Assembly (NCBI GenBank): GCA_022775005.1
Contig: JALFJR010000068.1
Coordinates: forward strand, 1-51,716
Source of the DNA: Parabacteroides sp.
GTDB taxonomy: Bacteria; Bacteroidota; Bacteroidia; Bacteroidales; Tannerellaceae
Direction: 5' to 3'
Length of the DNA stretch: 51,716 nt
Shown in pieces: positions 23,934 through 32,770 of the stretch (the stretch's first letter is position 1; every line of letters starts with the position of its first letter). A program made the position numbers and the translations under genes. The notes under the pieces are model-generated. The model ran no database searches. It was not told where the DNA came from and saw only the letters and a list, made by a program, of their open reading frames with translations.

Positions 23934-23965
23934 CAACCAATTTTTAAGGATTTAGCAAGAGAAGC

Positions 23966-25615
23966 ATGATTTCAGTAGATGGATTGACAGTTGAGTTTGG
24001 GGGTAGCGCCCTGTTTTCGGACATTTCGTTTGTGATTAATGAAGGCGATCGCATTGCCTTGATGGGCAAGAATGGAGCGGGTAAATCAACCTTGTTAAAA
24101 ATCTTGGCCGGAGAGAGAGAGGCCACCCGGGGAAAGGTTGCCGCTCCGAAAGAGACGGTGATCGCCTACCTGCCGCAACATTTGATGACCGCTGATGGAC
24201 GAACCGTTCGAGAGGAGGCCGCACAAGCCTTTGCCCGACTGCATGAAATGGAGGCTGAGATCAACGCCTTGAACAAGGAGCTGGAGGAGCGAACAGACTA
24301 TGAGTCGGACAGCTACATGGAGCTAATCGAACGGGTGGCTACGCTGAGCGAGAAATTCTATTCCATTGAGGAACTGAACTACGAAGCCGACATCGAGAAG
24401 ACCCTGTTGGGATTGGGCTTCCAACGAACGGACTTAGATCGACCGACGAGCGAGTTCAGTGGAGGCTGGCGTATGCGCATCGAACTGGCGAAACTGTTAC
24501 TCAAGAAACCTGATGTGCTCCTGCTCGACGAGCCGACGAACCACCTCGACATCGAGTCGATCCAATGGTTGGAGGACTTTCTGATCGAACGGGGACAAAC
24601 GGTGGTTGTAATCAGCCACGACCGTGCCTTCGTGGACCATATCACGACCCGCACAATCGAAGTGACTATGGGGCGTATCTATGATTATAAAGTCAACTAC
24701 AGCCAATACCTCCAGCTACGGCAGGAGCGTAGGGAGCAACAGCAGAAGGCTTTCGACGAGCAGCAGAAGATGATCGCCGAGACCAAAGCCTTTATCGAAC
24801 GCTTCAAAGGTACTTACTCGAAGACTTTGCAGGTGCAAAGCCGAGTGAAGATGTTAGAGAAACTGACCCTCTTGGAAGTGGATGAGGAGGATACCTCGGC
24901 CTTGCGCTTGAAATTCCCGCCCTCTCCCCGATCGGGCAGCTATCCGGTGATCATCGATAGGGTCAGCAAAGCGTATGAGGGACATACGGTCTTTCGCAAC
25001 GCCAACTTGACCATCGAGCGAGGAGACAAAATTGCTTTCGTAGGGAAAAATGGTGAGGGAAAATCGACCTTGGTGAAGTGCATCATGGGCGAGATCCCTT
25101 TTGAAGGCAACTTGCAATTAGGGCATAATGTGCAAATCGGCTATTTCGCCCAGAATCAAGCCTCGCTGTTGGACGAGAACCTAACCGTCTTCCAAACCAT
25201 CGACGACGTGGCCAAAGGCGATATTCGCAATAAGATCAAAGACCTGTTAGGAGCCTTCATGTTTGGTGGAGAGAACTCCACTAAAAAAGTAAAGGTACTC
25301 TCAGGTGGTGAGCGCACTCGTCTGGCCATGATCAAACTCTTGTTAGAGCCCGTGAACCTGCTGATCCTCGATGAGCCCACCAACCATTTGGACCTCAAGA
25401 CCAAGGACATCCTGAAGCAGGCTTTGCTGGACTTTGACGGCACGCTGATTGTCGTCTCTCACGACCGAGACTTCTTAGATGGCCTCGTATCCAAAGTCTA
25501 TGAGTTCGGCCACCAGCGGGTCGTGGAGCACCTCGAAGGCATTTACGACTTCATGCGCCGGAAGAAGCTGGAGAACCTGCGAGAGATTGAGCGGGAGCTA
25601 AATGCGCCAACCTAA
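23966..25615 (+). CDS. ABC-F family ATPase (ribosome-associated type)
   Basis: The 549-aa product has two ATPase domains and no membrane part. Domain 1 has Walker A GKNGAGKST, signature FSGGWRMR and Walker B LLLDEPTNHLD. Domain 2 has GKNGEGKST, LSGGERTR and LILDEPTNHLD. Between them is the charged linker (about 245-300, QERREQQQKAFDEQQKM). ABC-F proteins act on the ribosome, relieving stalls or, in some branches, protecting against antibiotics. There is no long extra C-terminal coiled coil as in Uup. Its last 18 nt overlap tail-to-tail with the DUF3943 gene. Confidence 0.93.
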   Translation: MISVDGLTVEFGGSALFSDISFVINEGDRIALMGKNGAGKSTLLKILAGEREATRGKVAAPKETVIAYLPQHLMTADGRTVREEAAQAFARLHEMEAEINALNKELEERTDYESDSYMELIERVATLSEKFYSIEELNYEADIEKTLLGLGFQRTDLDRPTSEFSGGWRMRIELAKLLLKKPDVLLLDEPTNHLDIESIQWLEDFLIERGQTVVVISHDRAFVDHITTRTIEVTMGRIYDYKVNYSQYLQLRQERREQQQKAFDEQQKMIAETKAFIERFKGTYSKTLQVQSRVKMLEKLTLLEVDEEDTSALRLKFPPSPRSGSYPVIIDRVSKAYEGHTVFRNANLTIERGDKIAFVGKNGEGKSTLVKCIMGEIPFEGNLQLGHNVQIGYFAQNQASLLDENLTVFQTIDDVAKGDIRNKIKDLLGAFMFGGENSTKKVKVLSGGERTRLAMIKLLLEPVNLLILDEPTNHLDLKTKDILKQALLDFDGTLIVVSHDRDFLDGLVSKVYEFGHQRVVEHLEGIYDFMRRKKLENLREIERELNAPT

Positions 25616-27082
25616 CGAGAGGGTGACATCGTAGGTGGAATAGTCTATATCCGGATAGTATTTATAATGCGTACGTCGAGCGAAGTAGCGGTTGCGCAAG
25701 ACCAACTGCCACCTATGCTTGGAGAGATAAGCCAATGAGGTGGAGAAGACGGTGAGCCGGGCATTCCCGGCATCACCCTGCACATTGAGATTAGCCAAGT
25801 CCGCTGTGGCCCAATCCAAATCAGGGGCATAGCCTTTCCAAGTAAACAAGTGGTAATTCTCCAAATTGAGCAAGAAAGCCCAACGCTTGTCGTAGGCCAA
25901 TCCGGAGAACGCCTTGAAACTGTATCCACTACCTAAGTTATAATCCCGCTCCTCCAATTTCAGGTAATCGGAGATACTGGCCCCTAACGCCACGCCTGTG
26001 CCATACAGCTCGGCATAGACATCCACCTTATCACCCGGCAGCGCCTTCTTATAATAGATCAATCCTCCACCCACGGCTGCGGCCTCAGAAATACGATAAG
26101 GTGCGATCTCCTGTGCGCTATTCGAGCGCAATTCAGAATCGTAGTAATCGAAATGCTGAAACACACCGGCCGCCAAACTGCGGGGGCCCTTGCTCCAAAC
26201 CCGTTTTCCCCACAGGGCACCCACGGCGCTCACCTGGCTAATCAACGGCTGGGCAGAGAAGAAATCCATCCCCATGCGGAACTGGAACCACTCGTAAGGG
26301 GCATAATACTCATCCTCGAAGGGATCGCCATAATCGAGCCGCAGCCCCACCTGCATACTGGTCGTACCATGCCGGGAACCCTCCTGCTCCGCCAAGAAAC
26401 GAGGCCCCACGCTGACAATGAAATTAACCGGTACCGACTTATAGGTACGACCTTTGGAAGAGGAATGTCGCCATGCCTCGCCCGTCAACAGACGATTGAC
26501 CGCACGCATCGGCGAGATGACACCCGCCAAGATCTCACGCCCCACACGCTCCGCGCCCCGGCTCCGGTTGTCGATAAAGAGGTCGGACAGCCGGTAGGTG
26601 ATCTCTCCCAATTCGATACCACCCAACGTGGTAGCCAACATATCGTTGATCGAGGGGGGCTCCGTCTCCATAAAAAACTCCCACATCAAACTACCTCCGG
26701 CCGCAAAGGGTATGGATTGCCAGAAATTCAACCCGTTGCTGCGAGCCGCATTGAAATAAAGCGACCCATGATAGGGATGCGCCACCAAGTTGGTGGAGAA
26801 CTTATCCGTATCCCAAACCGGGCCAGTCTTGAAATTCTGCTTGATGGTATGCCCATTGATCCGTGCGAAGTCCTCATTCATGATGAACCGATCAAAACTC
26901 CAAACAAACAGATTCATACCCACCGTCTCTCCCGCCGCTAACCAAGGACGCTTCGGGATAAACAGAGCCGAATCGCTCACATAATGCCTCGGATCCACCT
27001 GCGGGAAATGCTGAGCCCGCACACCAATCGCCATGAATAAAGCTAAAAAAACTATACCTATTTTCTTTTTCCTAACCCTCAT
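25598..27082 (-). CDS. DUF3943-family outer-membrane-type protein
   Basis: The 494-aa product starts with a signal peptide (KIGIVFLALFMAIGVRAQ). A domain follows with NLVAHPYHGSLYFNAARSNG, then SLMWEFFMETEPPSINDMLA, then TTLGGIELGEITYRLSDL, the pattern I know as DUF3943. The C-terminal half is rich in alternating aromatic/polar strands and ends in a Bacteroidetes barrel-like end (YDVTLSLGWRI). It is probably an outer membrane protein of unknown function. It converges on the ABC-F gene with an 18-nt overlap of coding ends. Confidence 0.8.
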   Translation of the reverse strand: MRVRKKKIGIVFLALFMAIGVRAQHFPQVDPRHYVSDSALFIPKRPWLAAGETVGMNLFVWSFDRFIMNEDFARINGHTIKQNFKTGPVWDTDKFSTNLVAHPYHGSLYFNAARSNGLNFWQSIPFAAGGSLMWEFFMETEPPSINDMLATTLGGIELGEITYRLSDLFIDNRSRGAERVGREILAGVISPMRAVNRLLTGEAWRHSSSKGRTYKSVPVNFIVSVGPRFLAEQEGSRHGTTSMQVGLRLDYGDPFEDEYYAPYEWFQFRMGMDFFSAQPLISQVSAVGALWGKRVWSKGPRSLAAGVFQHFDYYDSELRSNSAQEIAPYRISEAAAVGGGLIYYKKALPGDKVDVYAELYGTGVALGASISDYLKLEERDYNLGSGYSFKAFSGLAYDKRWAFLLNLENYHLFTWKGYAPDLDWATADLANLNVQGDAGNARLTVFSTSLAYLSKHRWQLVLRNRYFARRTHYKYYPDIDYSTYDVTLSLGWRI

Positions 27083-27130
27083 ATCACTTTTACTCTACAA
27101 TCAAGCCTTTGAAACAACGACTTGACAACG

Positions 27131-27138
27131 CAAACTTA
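27131..27138 (-). promoter_or_regulatory. Putative -7 element of the DUF3943 gene
   Basis: The minus strand reads TAAGTTTG, matching TAnnTTTG, 49 nt before the start codon; a TTTC stands 17 nt upstream at the -33 place. Confidence 0.35.
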
Positions 27139-27244
27139 TAAAAATAAACAAGTGCGAAATGGTTTGGTTTAAATTATTATTCGCTATTCTCGTTAGAAAA
27201 GATGATAATTGCGAACTATTCCGTATTTTCGCGGGAAAAACAAA

Positions 27245-27883
27245 ATGATAGATTTTATCACCTTTTGTGATTATACGGGAACCTTCGCATTTGCGATTAG
27301 TGGTATCCGATTGGCCTCAGCGAAGCAATTTGATTGGTTTGGAGCCTATGTCGTAGGTGTGGTAACGGCCGTTGGAGGAGGCACATTGCGTGACGTATTG
27401 CTAACAGCCACCCCATTCTGGATGACACAAGCCTCTTACTTGATCATCTCCGCATTAGCTTTACTCTTTGTCATCGCCTTCCGTCGTTACGTGATCCGGT
27501 TGAACAATACCTTTTTCCTTTTCGATGCTATCGGATTGGGACTGTTTATGGTGGTCGGCTTCGCTAAGACGCTTGACTTCGGGTTTCCGGTCTGGACAGC
27601 AATAGTCATGGGCACCGTGACTGGCTCGTTCGGTGGTATGTTGCGTGACATATTAATTAATGAGGTACCTCTGATTTTCCGCAAGGATATCTATGCCTTG
27701 GCGTGTGTCTTCGGAGGAATAGTCTATTATTTATGTATGCAAACCGCACTCAGCGTCCCCATGACGCAATTTATCGCCGCGTTGAGCGTTTTCCTCATGC
27801 GCATTATCTCTGTGAAATATCATATCAGTGTCCCCGTACTAAAGGGAGACAGCCATTATATTGACAAAAAAAGCATCTTATAA
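27245..27883 (+). CDS. TRIC-type membrane protein (YicG/UPF0126 family)
   Basis: The product (212 aa) is a small inner-membrane protein with about seven hydrophobic segments and two internally repeated Gly-rich motifs: VGVVTAVGGGTLRDVLL and MGTVTGSFGGMLRDIL. This repeat is the mark of the bacterial TRIC/YicG group, reported as trimeric cation channels. I start at the ATG at 27245 (MIDFITFCDYTG); a TTG at 27209 would add 12 unlikely residues. The asparaginase gene starts 2 nt after its stop, so the two form an operon. Confidence 0.88.
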   Translation: MIDFITFCDYTGTFAFAISGIRLASAKQFDWFGAYVVGVVTAVGGGTLRDVLLTATPFWMTQASYLIISALALLFVIAFRRYVIRLNNTFFLFDAIGLGLFMVVGFAKTLDFGFPVWTAIVMGTVTGSFGGMLRDILINEVPLIFRKDIYALACVFGGIVYYLCMQTALSVPMTQFIAALSVFLMRIISVKYHISVPVLKGDSHYIDKKSIL

Positions 27884-27885
27884 TT

Positions 27886-28944
27886 ATGAATATACAAGAA
27901 GAGAAAGCCTCGATATTAATGATTTACACAGGAGGAACGATCGGCATGATCGAGAATCCTGAAACAGGTGTATTGGAATCGTTCAACTTCGAGCACCTGC
28001 AGGAGAACATGCCCGAGTTGAAGAAGTTGGGCTATTCTGTCTCTACAATACAGTTCGATCCCCCAATGGATTCCTCCGAGATGGGACCGGACTCTTGGAT
28101 GAAAATCGTGAAGATCATCGCTGAGAACTACGCACACTATGATGGATTCGTCGTGCTGCATGGCACTGACACCATGTCATATACCGCCTCTGCATTAAGT
28201 TTCATGCTGGAGAACCTGAGCAAACCGGTTATCCTGACCGGCTCACAGCTCCCGATCGGCATGTTGCGCACCGACGGCAAGGAGAATCTGATCACGGCAA
28301 TTGAGATCGCTGCTGCCAAAGAGAATGGTCTGCCCGTCGTACCTGAGGTGTGTGTCTTTTTCGAGAATGACCTGTTGAGAGGCAACCGAACCAGCAAAAT
28401 CAACGCTGATAATTTCAATGCGTTCCGTTCCTACAACTATCCGGCCTTGGCTCATGCGGGCATCTATATTAAATATGATCAGACACAGGTTTATCACCCC
28501 GTCTCTCGTAAACCGTTGAAACCGCATTACCTACTGGATCGCAACATCGCTATCTTGAAACTCTTCCCCGGCATCTCTCCGCAAGTGGTGGAGAGCATCT
28601 TGAATATCCCCGGGTTGAAAGGAGTCGTCATGGAAACCTTCGGTAGCGGTAATGCCCCGTGCGAGGATTGGTTCCTCCATATGCTGAAAGAGGCCGTTGA
28701 ACGAGGTATCGTCATCGTAAATGTCACCCAATGCCGGGCAGGAAGCGTGGAGATGCATCGCTACGAAACCGGACATAAGCTTTTGGAAGCCGGTGTGACC
28801 AGCGGCTTCGACAGCACAACAGAAAGCGCTGTCACAAAGCTAATGTTCCTCTTTGGTCATGGACTAACCCCAGATGAGGTGAAAGAGCACATGAATTGCT
28901 CCCTCATTGGAGAGGTGACTATCCCGGACAATTTCCGTCCGTGA
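27886..28944 (+). CDS. ansA: Type I (cytoplasmic) L-asparaginase
   Basis: The 352-aa product hydrolyses asparagine to aspartate and ammonia. Both catalytic threonine motifs are present: ILMIYTGGTIGM near residue 14 and VVLHGTDTMSYTASAL near residue 90. There is no signal peptide, fitting the cytoplasmic low-affinity type I enzyme. The gene follows the TRIC-type channel by 2 nt and precedes an MBL hydrolase gene by 66 nt in the same direction. Confidence 0.93.
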   Translation: MNIQEEKASILMIYTGGTIGMIENPETGVLESFNFEHLQENMPELKKLGYSVSTIQFDPPMDSSEMGPDSWMKIVKIIAENYAHYDGFVVLHGTDTMSYTASALSFMLENLSKPVILTGSQLPIGMLRTDGKENLITAIEIAAAKENGLPVVPEVCVFFENDLLRGNRTSKINADNFNAFRSYNYPALAHAGIYIKYDQTQVYHPVSRKPLKPHYLLDRNIAILKLFPGISPQVVESILNIPGLKGVVMETFGSGNAPCEDWFLHMLKEAVERGIVIVNVTQCRAGSVEMHRYETGHKLLEAGVTSGFDSTTESAVTKLMFLFGHGLTPDEVKEHMNCSLIGEVTIPDNFRP

Positions 28945-29010
28945 ACCGACCTTTTTGCGGGAAAATGAATAGCATGTAGCAAAACAAAAATTAGATAGAA
29001 ACAAGACAGC

Positions 29011-29814
29011 ATGAAATTATCTTTTTTGAGTTTAGCCAGCGGAAGCAGCGGCAACTGTTACTATTTGGGAACACCGGAGTACGGCATATTGATTGATGCC
29101 GGCATCGGTATCCGCACCATCAAGAAAGTATTAAAGGACCATGATTTAGATTTTAATAAAATCGTGGCAGTGCTGGTCACACATGACCACGCTGACCATA
29201 TCAAGACTGTCGGTTACTTGGGAGAGAAGATAGGTATCCCCATCTATTCCACCGAAGGAGTGCATCGCGGTATCCAAAAAAGCCGTTATGTAGAGGAGTG
29301 TATCACCACCTCCAAACGGATCATCGAAAAAGAAGTTCCATTCATGATTCGTGATTTCCAAATCACGGCTTTTGAGGTTCCTCATGACAGCACAGACAGT
29401 GTAGGCTACTTCATCGAGTATGGAGCGCATCGATTCACCTTCGCCACCGATGTGGGGCATATCACCGATACAGTGGGCAGATATATCTGTCAGGCAAACC
29501 ACCTTATCTTAGAGGCTAACTACGACGAGGAAATGCTGCGCTTTGGCTCCTACCCACCTTTCCTGAAAGAGCGAGTAGCCAGTTCCACCGGTCACTTAAG
29601 CAATCGAGAAGCAGCGGAATTTATCGCTACACACTACACGCCCGACTTGAAAGATATCTGGCTTTGCCACCTCAGCAGAGATAACAATCACCCTGAGCTG
29701 GCCTATAAGACTTTAGATATTCGTTTTTTTGAGGAGGGAATCAGAGTAGGTAAAGACGTAAATCTCACGCCTTTAAAGCGCACTACACCTTCTGACCTAT
29801 ATGAGTTCGAATAA
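29011..29814 (+). CDS. MBL-fold hydrolase, WalJ/YycJ-like
   Basis: The 267-aa product starts FLSLASGSSGNCYYLG and has the metal motif LVTHDHADHIKTVGYLG (HxHxDH near residue 55). The later ligands are in FATDVGHITDTVGRY and DIWLCHLSRDNNHPE. This is the WalJ/YycJ-type single-domain metallo-beta-lactamase fold, with proposed roles in DNA or cell-wall homeostasis. It is probably cytoplasmic, as no signal peptide is seen. It may be read with ansA. Confidence 0.9.
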   Translation: MKLSFLSLASGSSGNCYYLGTPEYGILIDAGIGIRTIKKVLKDHDLDFNKIVAVLVTHDHADHIKTVGYLGEKIGIPIYSTEGVHRGIQKSRYVEECITTSKRIIEKEVPFMIRDFQITAFEVPHDSTDSVGYFIEYGAHRFTFATDVGHITDTVGRYICQANHLILEANYDEEMLRFGSYPPFLKERVASSTGHLSNREAAEFIATHYTPDLKDIWLCHLSRDNNHPELAYKTLDIRFFEEGIRVGKDVNLTPLKRTTPSDLYEFE

Positions 29815-29841
29815 TTTTTTCAAAAAATAATTGCTCAAAAG

Positions 29842-29872
29842 TTTGTCAGGTTAAAAATAAAGCCTACCTTTG
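29842..29872 (+). promoter_or_regulatory. Promoter of the tRNA cluster
   Basis: TTTG (29842-29845), then 19 nt, then TACCTTTG (29865-29872): a full match to the Bacteroidetes housekeeping promoter, 59 nt before the first tRNA. Confidence 0.8.
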
Positions 29873-29931
29873 CAACCGCAATCGAGAAACAAACGGTGGT
29901 TTGATAGCAAAAACTCGATAGCTGAGAAGAT

Positions 29932-30004
29932 GACTTGGTAGCTCAGTTGGTAGAGCAAATGACTCTTAATCATTGGGTCGAGGGTTCGAGCCCCTCCCAG
30001 GTCA
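29932..30004 (+). tRNA. tRNA-Lys (CTT)
   Basis: All arms fold: acceptor GACTTGG/CCAGGTC, D stem GCTC/GAGC, anticodon stem AATGA/TCATT with loop CTCTTAA (anticodon CTT), and T stem GAGGG/CCCTC. Discriminator base A; CCA is not encoded. Confidence 0.97.
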
Positions 30005-30034
30005 CTCAATCGTAGTGGAAATTTTGTGAACAAT

Positions 30035-30107
30035 GACTTGGTAGCTCAGTTGGTAGAGCAAATGACTCTTAATCATTGGGTCGAGGGTTCGAGCCCCTCC
30101 CAGGTCA
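30035..30107 (+). tRNA. tRNA-Lys (CTT), second copy
   Basis: Identical in sequence to the copy 30 nt upstream, with all arms intact. CCA is not encoded. Confidence 0.97.
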
Positions 30108-30113
30108 CACCAA

Positions 30114-30198
30114 GGAAAGGTGGTAGAGTGGTCGATTACAGCGGTCTTGAAAACCGCCGTACCGAGAGGTACCGGGGGTTCGAATCCCTCCCTTTCCG
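30114..30198 (+). tRNA. tRNA-Ser (TGA)
   Basis: Acceptor GGAAAGG/CCTTTCC, anticodon stem GCGGT/ACCGC with loop CTTGAAA (anticodon TGA), long variable arm GTACC/GGTAC and T stem GGGGG/CCCTC fit a class II serine tRNA of 85 nt. It begins 6 nt after the second tRNA-Lys. Confidence 0.96.
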
Positions 30199-30204
30199 CA
30201 TAGC

Positions 30205-30240
30205 AAAGGAGGTTCTTCGAAAGAGGATCCTCCTTTTTTT
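30205..30240 (+). terminator. Terminator of the tRNA cluster
   Basis: AAAGGAGG and CCTCCTTT close a hairpin whose tract continues as a run of seven T ending at 30240. Confidence 0.85.
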
Positions 30241-30326
30241 GTTATATATATCTCCCAAAATACCATCCAGAAACTAAGGGGCAAAAATTATAGCAAGAAA
30301 GGCTATAGAGTTTGAAAAATGTATTC

Positions 30327-30334
30327 TACCTTTG
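30327..30334 (+). promoter_or_regulatory. Putative -7 element of the murein-peptide operon
   Basis: TACCTTTG, exact TAnnTTTG, lies 34 nt before the NlpC/P60 start. The nearest TTTG (30311-30314) is only 12 nt upstream, too close for a standard -33. Confidence 0.45.
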
Positions 30335-30368
30335 TTTTATTAAAATAGCGAATTAAAACAGTTTGTAC

Positions 30369-31580
30369 ATGAAACGCATGTTCATCTTTTTGACTTTCTT
30401 TTGGGGAGTTTTTGGGATAAATACTACCGCAGAGGTGAAACACCAAGCAGTCCCCAACGAGATTGTCCAGCTAACTGACAGTTTGAGAAAGCTCTACGCT
30501 CCAGACCAACGATTGGAACTGTTTGAGACAGACTATACCTGTGAAGATCAACACGTCATGCTACGTGGGGTCACCACCTCTCCTACCGCAAAAAAGGCGC
30601 TATTGGAGGGGCTGGCAGAACAACATTACGACGTGATGGATTGCATGAGAGTTCTACCTGATGAGAAGACCTTGGGTGAACAGATTTATGGCATTGTCAA
30701 TCTATCGGTTTGCAACCTGCGCTCAACGAATGATTTCTCCTCCGAAATGGTTACCCAAGCGTTATTAGGTATGCCCGTCCGTCTATTGCGAAAAGAGGGG
30801 TGGTATCAGATACAAACGCCTGATCGTTACATCGCCTGGGTACATCAAGTAGGCATACATCCTGTGACTCATGCGGAGTTAGTTACATGGAATCAAGCAG
30901 AGAAATTGGTCATTACCGCCCACTATGGATTTGTATTCAGCGAACCTAACGACAATGCGCAAACGGTCTCAGATTGCGTAGCAGGCAATCGTTTCAAACT
31001 GTTGGGTAAAAAAGGACGCTATTATAAGGTAGGCTACCCTGACGGACGAGGGGGATATGTAGCGAAAGCAATCGCACTACCTGAAAAACAATGGAGAGCA
31101 CAGCTGAAGCAAGATCCGGAGAGTATCTTGCAGACAGCCAAAAGTCTCATGGGCATTCCTTATCTTTGGGCTGGAACCTCCTCAAAAGGAGTGGATTGCA
31201 GTGGATTGGTACGTACGACCCTCTTCATGCACGATATACTGATTCCTCGCGACGCCTCGCAACAAGCTACTCAAGGGGAGCGCATTGAGATCGCTCCTGA
31301 TTTCAGCAATCTGCAACCGGGTGACCTGCTCTTCTTCGGACGGAAAGCTACCGCAGAACAAAAAGAGCGGGTGATACATGTGGCTTTCTATTTGGGCGAC
31401 AAACGATTCATCCACTCGCAAGGAGACGTGCGTATCAACAGCTTTGATCCCGCCGATTCCCTTTTCGATGCATATAATTTAGGACGCCTGCTATTTGCCG
31501 CCCGGCTACTGCCCTACATCGACAAACAGCCAGCGCTCAATACCACCCTCACAAATTCATTTTACCATGCTGAACCGTAG
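30369..31580 (+). CDS. NlpC/P60 cysteine peptidase with SH3-like domains
   Basis: The product (403 aa) is a secreted murein peptidase, typically cutting gamma-D-Glu-diamino-acid bonds. It has a signal peptide (MKRMFIFLTFFWGVFG) and two SH3-like domains (about 105-165 and 175-235; NLSVCNLRST and GYPDGRGGYVAKA). The NlpC/P60 domain has the catalytic Cys in GVDCSGLVRT and His in VIHVAFYLG. A TTG at 30363 is in frame but the ATG at 30369 fits the signal peptide. It heads a four-gene operon and its 3' end overlaps the epimerase start by 14 nt. Confidence 0.93.
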   Translation: MKRMFIFLTFFWGVFGINTTAEVKHQAVPNEIVQLTDSLRKLYAPDQRLELFETDYTCEDQHVMLRGVTTSPTAKKALLEGLAEQHYDVMDCMRVLPDEKTLGEQIYGIVNLSVCNLRSTNDFSSEMVTQALLGMPVRLLRKEGWYQIQTPDRYIAWVHQVGIHPVTHAELVTWNQAEKLVITAHYGFVFSEPNDNAQTVSDCVAGNRFKLLGKKGRYYKVGYPDGRGGYVAKAIALPEKQWRAQLKQDPESILQTAKSLMGIPYLWAGTSSKGVDCSGLVRTTLFMHDILIPRDASQQATQGERIEIAPDFSNLQPGDLLFFGRKATAEQKERVIHVAFYLGDKRFIHSQGDVRINSFDPADSLFDAYNLGRLLFAARLLPYIDKQPALNTTLTNSFYHAEP

Positions 31581-32739
31581 AGATTTCTTAAAGACAGCGG
31601 CCTTCGCCACTGTAAGCAGCGGATTGCTCACGCAGGAGGTATCCGCCTATACCCCTCATCCGTTCCATATCAATCGGTTGGCAGGGGCCCATCCACGCAT
31701 GTCCTTACGCTTCTTCCCCTACGAACTGAAGTTGCGCCATGTGTTTACGGTAGCCACCTACTCCCGCTCCACAACGCCCGACGTACAAGTGGAGATTGAC
31801 TATGATGGCATTACCGGTTACGGAGAGGCCTCTATGCCTCCCTACCTGCAACAAGAATTGGGCTCGTTAGAAAGCGTGCAAGCCTTCTTAGCCCAAGTGC
31901 AACACATCATCGGAGACTTTCCCGATCCCTTCCAGATGGAGGAGATCCTTAACCGTGTCGATGCTTTATCGACAGGCAATACCGCTGCCAAAGCAGCGGT
32001 GGACATCGCCCTGCATGACTTAGTAGGCAAACTTTTAGGCGCTCCTTGGTATCGCATTTGGGGACTTGACAAGGAGAAAACGCCCTCTACCACCTTCACG
32101 ATCGGCATCGACACGCCCGACGTGGTGAGGCAAAAGACCCGTGAATGTGCCGAACGATTCAATATCCTCAAGGTGAAGTTAGGACGAGACAACGACAGAG
32201 AGATGATCGAGACCATCCGTGCTGTCACCAACCTGCCCATCGCTATTGACGCCAACCAAGGCTGGAAAGACAAGCAACAAGCACTCGACATGATCTGCTG
32301 GCTCAAAGAACGGGGAATCGTCATGGTGGAGCAACCCATGCCCAAAGAACAACTCGACGAGATCGCCTGGATCACCGAGCACAGCCCACTCCCCATCTTT
32401 GCCGACGAATCGATTCAGCGGCTCAAAGACGTAGCTGCTTTGAAAGGAGTATTTAGCGGCATCAATATCAAACTGATGAAATGCACCGGTATGCGTGAGG
32501 CTTGGAAGATGCTGACGCTCGCCCGTGCCCTGGACATGAAAGTGATGATAGGCTGCATGACTGAAACCTCTTGTGCCTGTTCTGCAGCCGCCCAACTCTC
32601 TCCAGCTGTCGATTTTGCCGATCTGGATGGCAATCTCTTGATCGCCAACGATCGCTTCAGGGGCATGGAAGTAATCAAAGGTAAGATTACGCTACCCGAT
32701 CGCCCCGGTATCGGCGTAGAACCGATAGCTCAACAATAA
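31567..32739 (+). CDS. L-Ala-D/L-Glu (dipeptide) epimerase
   Basis: The product (390 aa) belongs to the enolase superfamily, muconate-cycloisomerase branch. The catalytic set is visible: ILKVKLG (Lys of KxK), AIDANQGW (Asp), MVEQPMP (Glu), FADESIQ (Asp) and INIKLMKC (second Lys). It converts murein-derived L-Ala-D-Glu to L-Ala-L-Glu so that it can be digested. A twin-arginine-like signal (MLNRRDFLKTAAFATV) suggests export of the folded enzyme, which is unusual beside the cytoplasmic E. coli YcjG. I start at the ATG at 31567 because an upstream in-frame ATG would bury this signal. Confidence 0.92.
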   Translation: MLNRRDFLKTAAFATVSSGLLTQEVSAYTPHPFHINRLAGAHPRMSLRFFPYELKLRHVFTVATYSRSTTPDVQVEIDYDGITGYGEASMPPYLQQELGSLESVQAFLAQVQHIIGDFPDPFQMEEILNRVDALSTGNTAAKAAVDIALHDLVGKLLGAPWYRIWGLDKEKTPSTTFTIGIDTPDVVRQKTRECAERFNILKVKLGRDNDREMIETIRAVTNLPIAIDANQGWKDKQQALDMICWLKERGIVMVEQPMPKEQLDEIAWITEHSPLPIFADESIQRLKDVAALKGVFSGINIKLMKCTGMREAWKMLTLARALDMKVMIGCMTETSCACSAAAQLSPAVDFADLDGNLLIANDRFRGMEVIKGKITLPDRPGIGVEPIAQQ

Positions 32740-32770
32740 ACACAATCTAAATAGCATAAAAGGAATCGCA

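Noticed and set aside
29932-30107. tRNA duplication as an integration site
   Set aside because: The two identical tRNA-Lys genes have a plain 30-nt spacer, a shared promoter and no integrase or element ends nearby.
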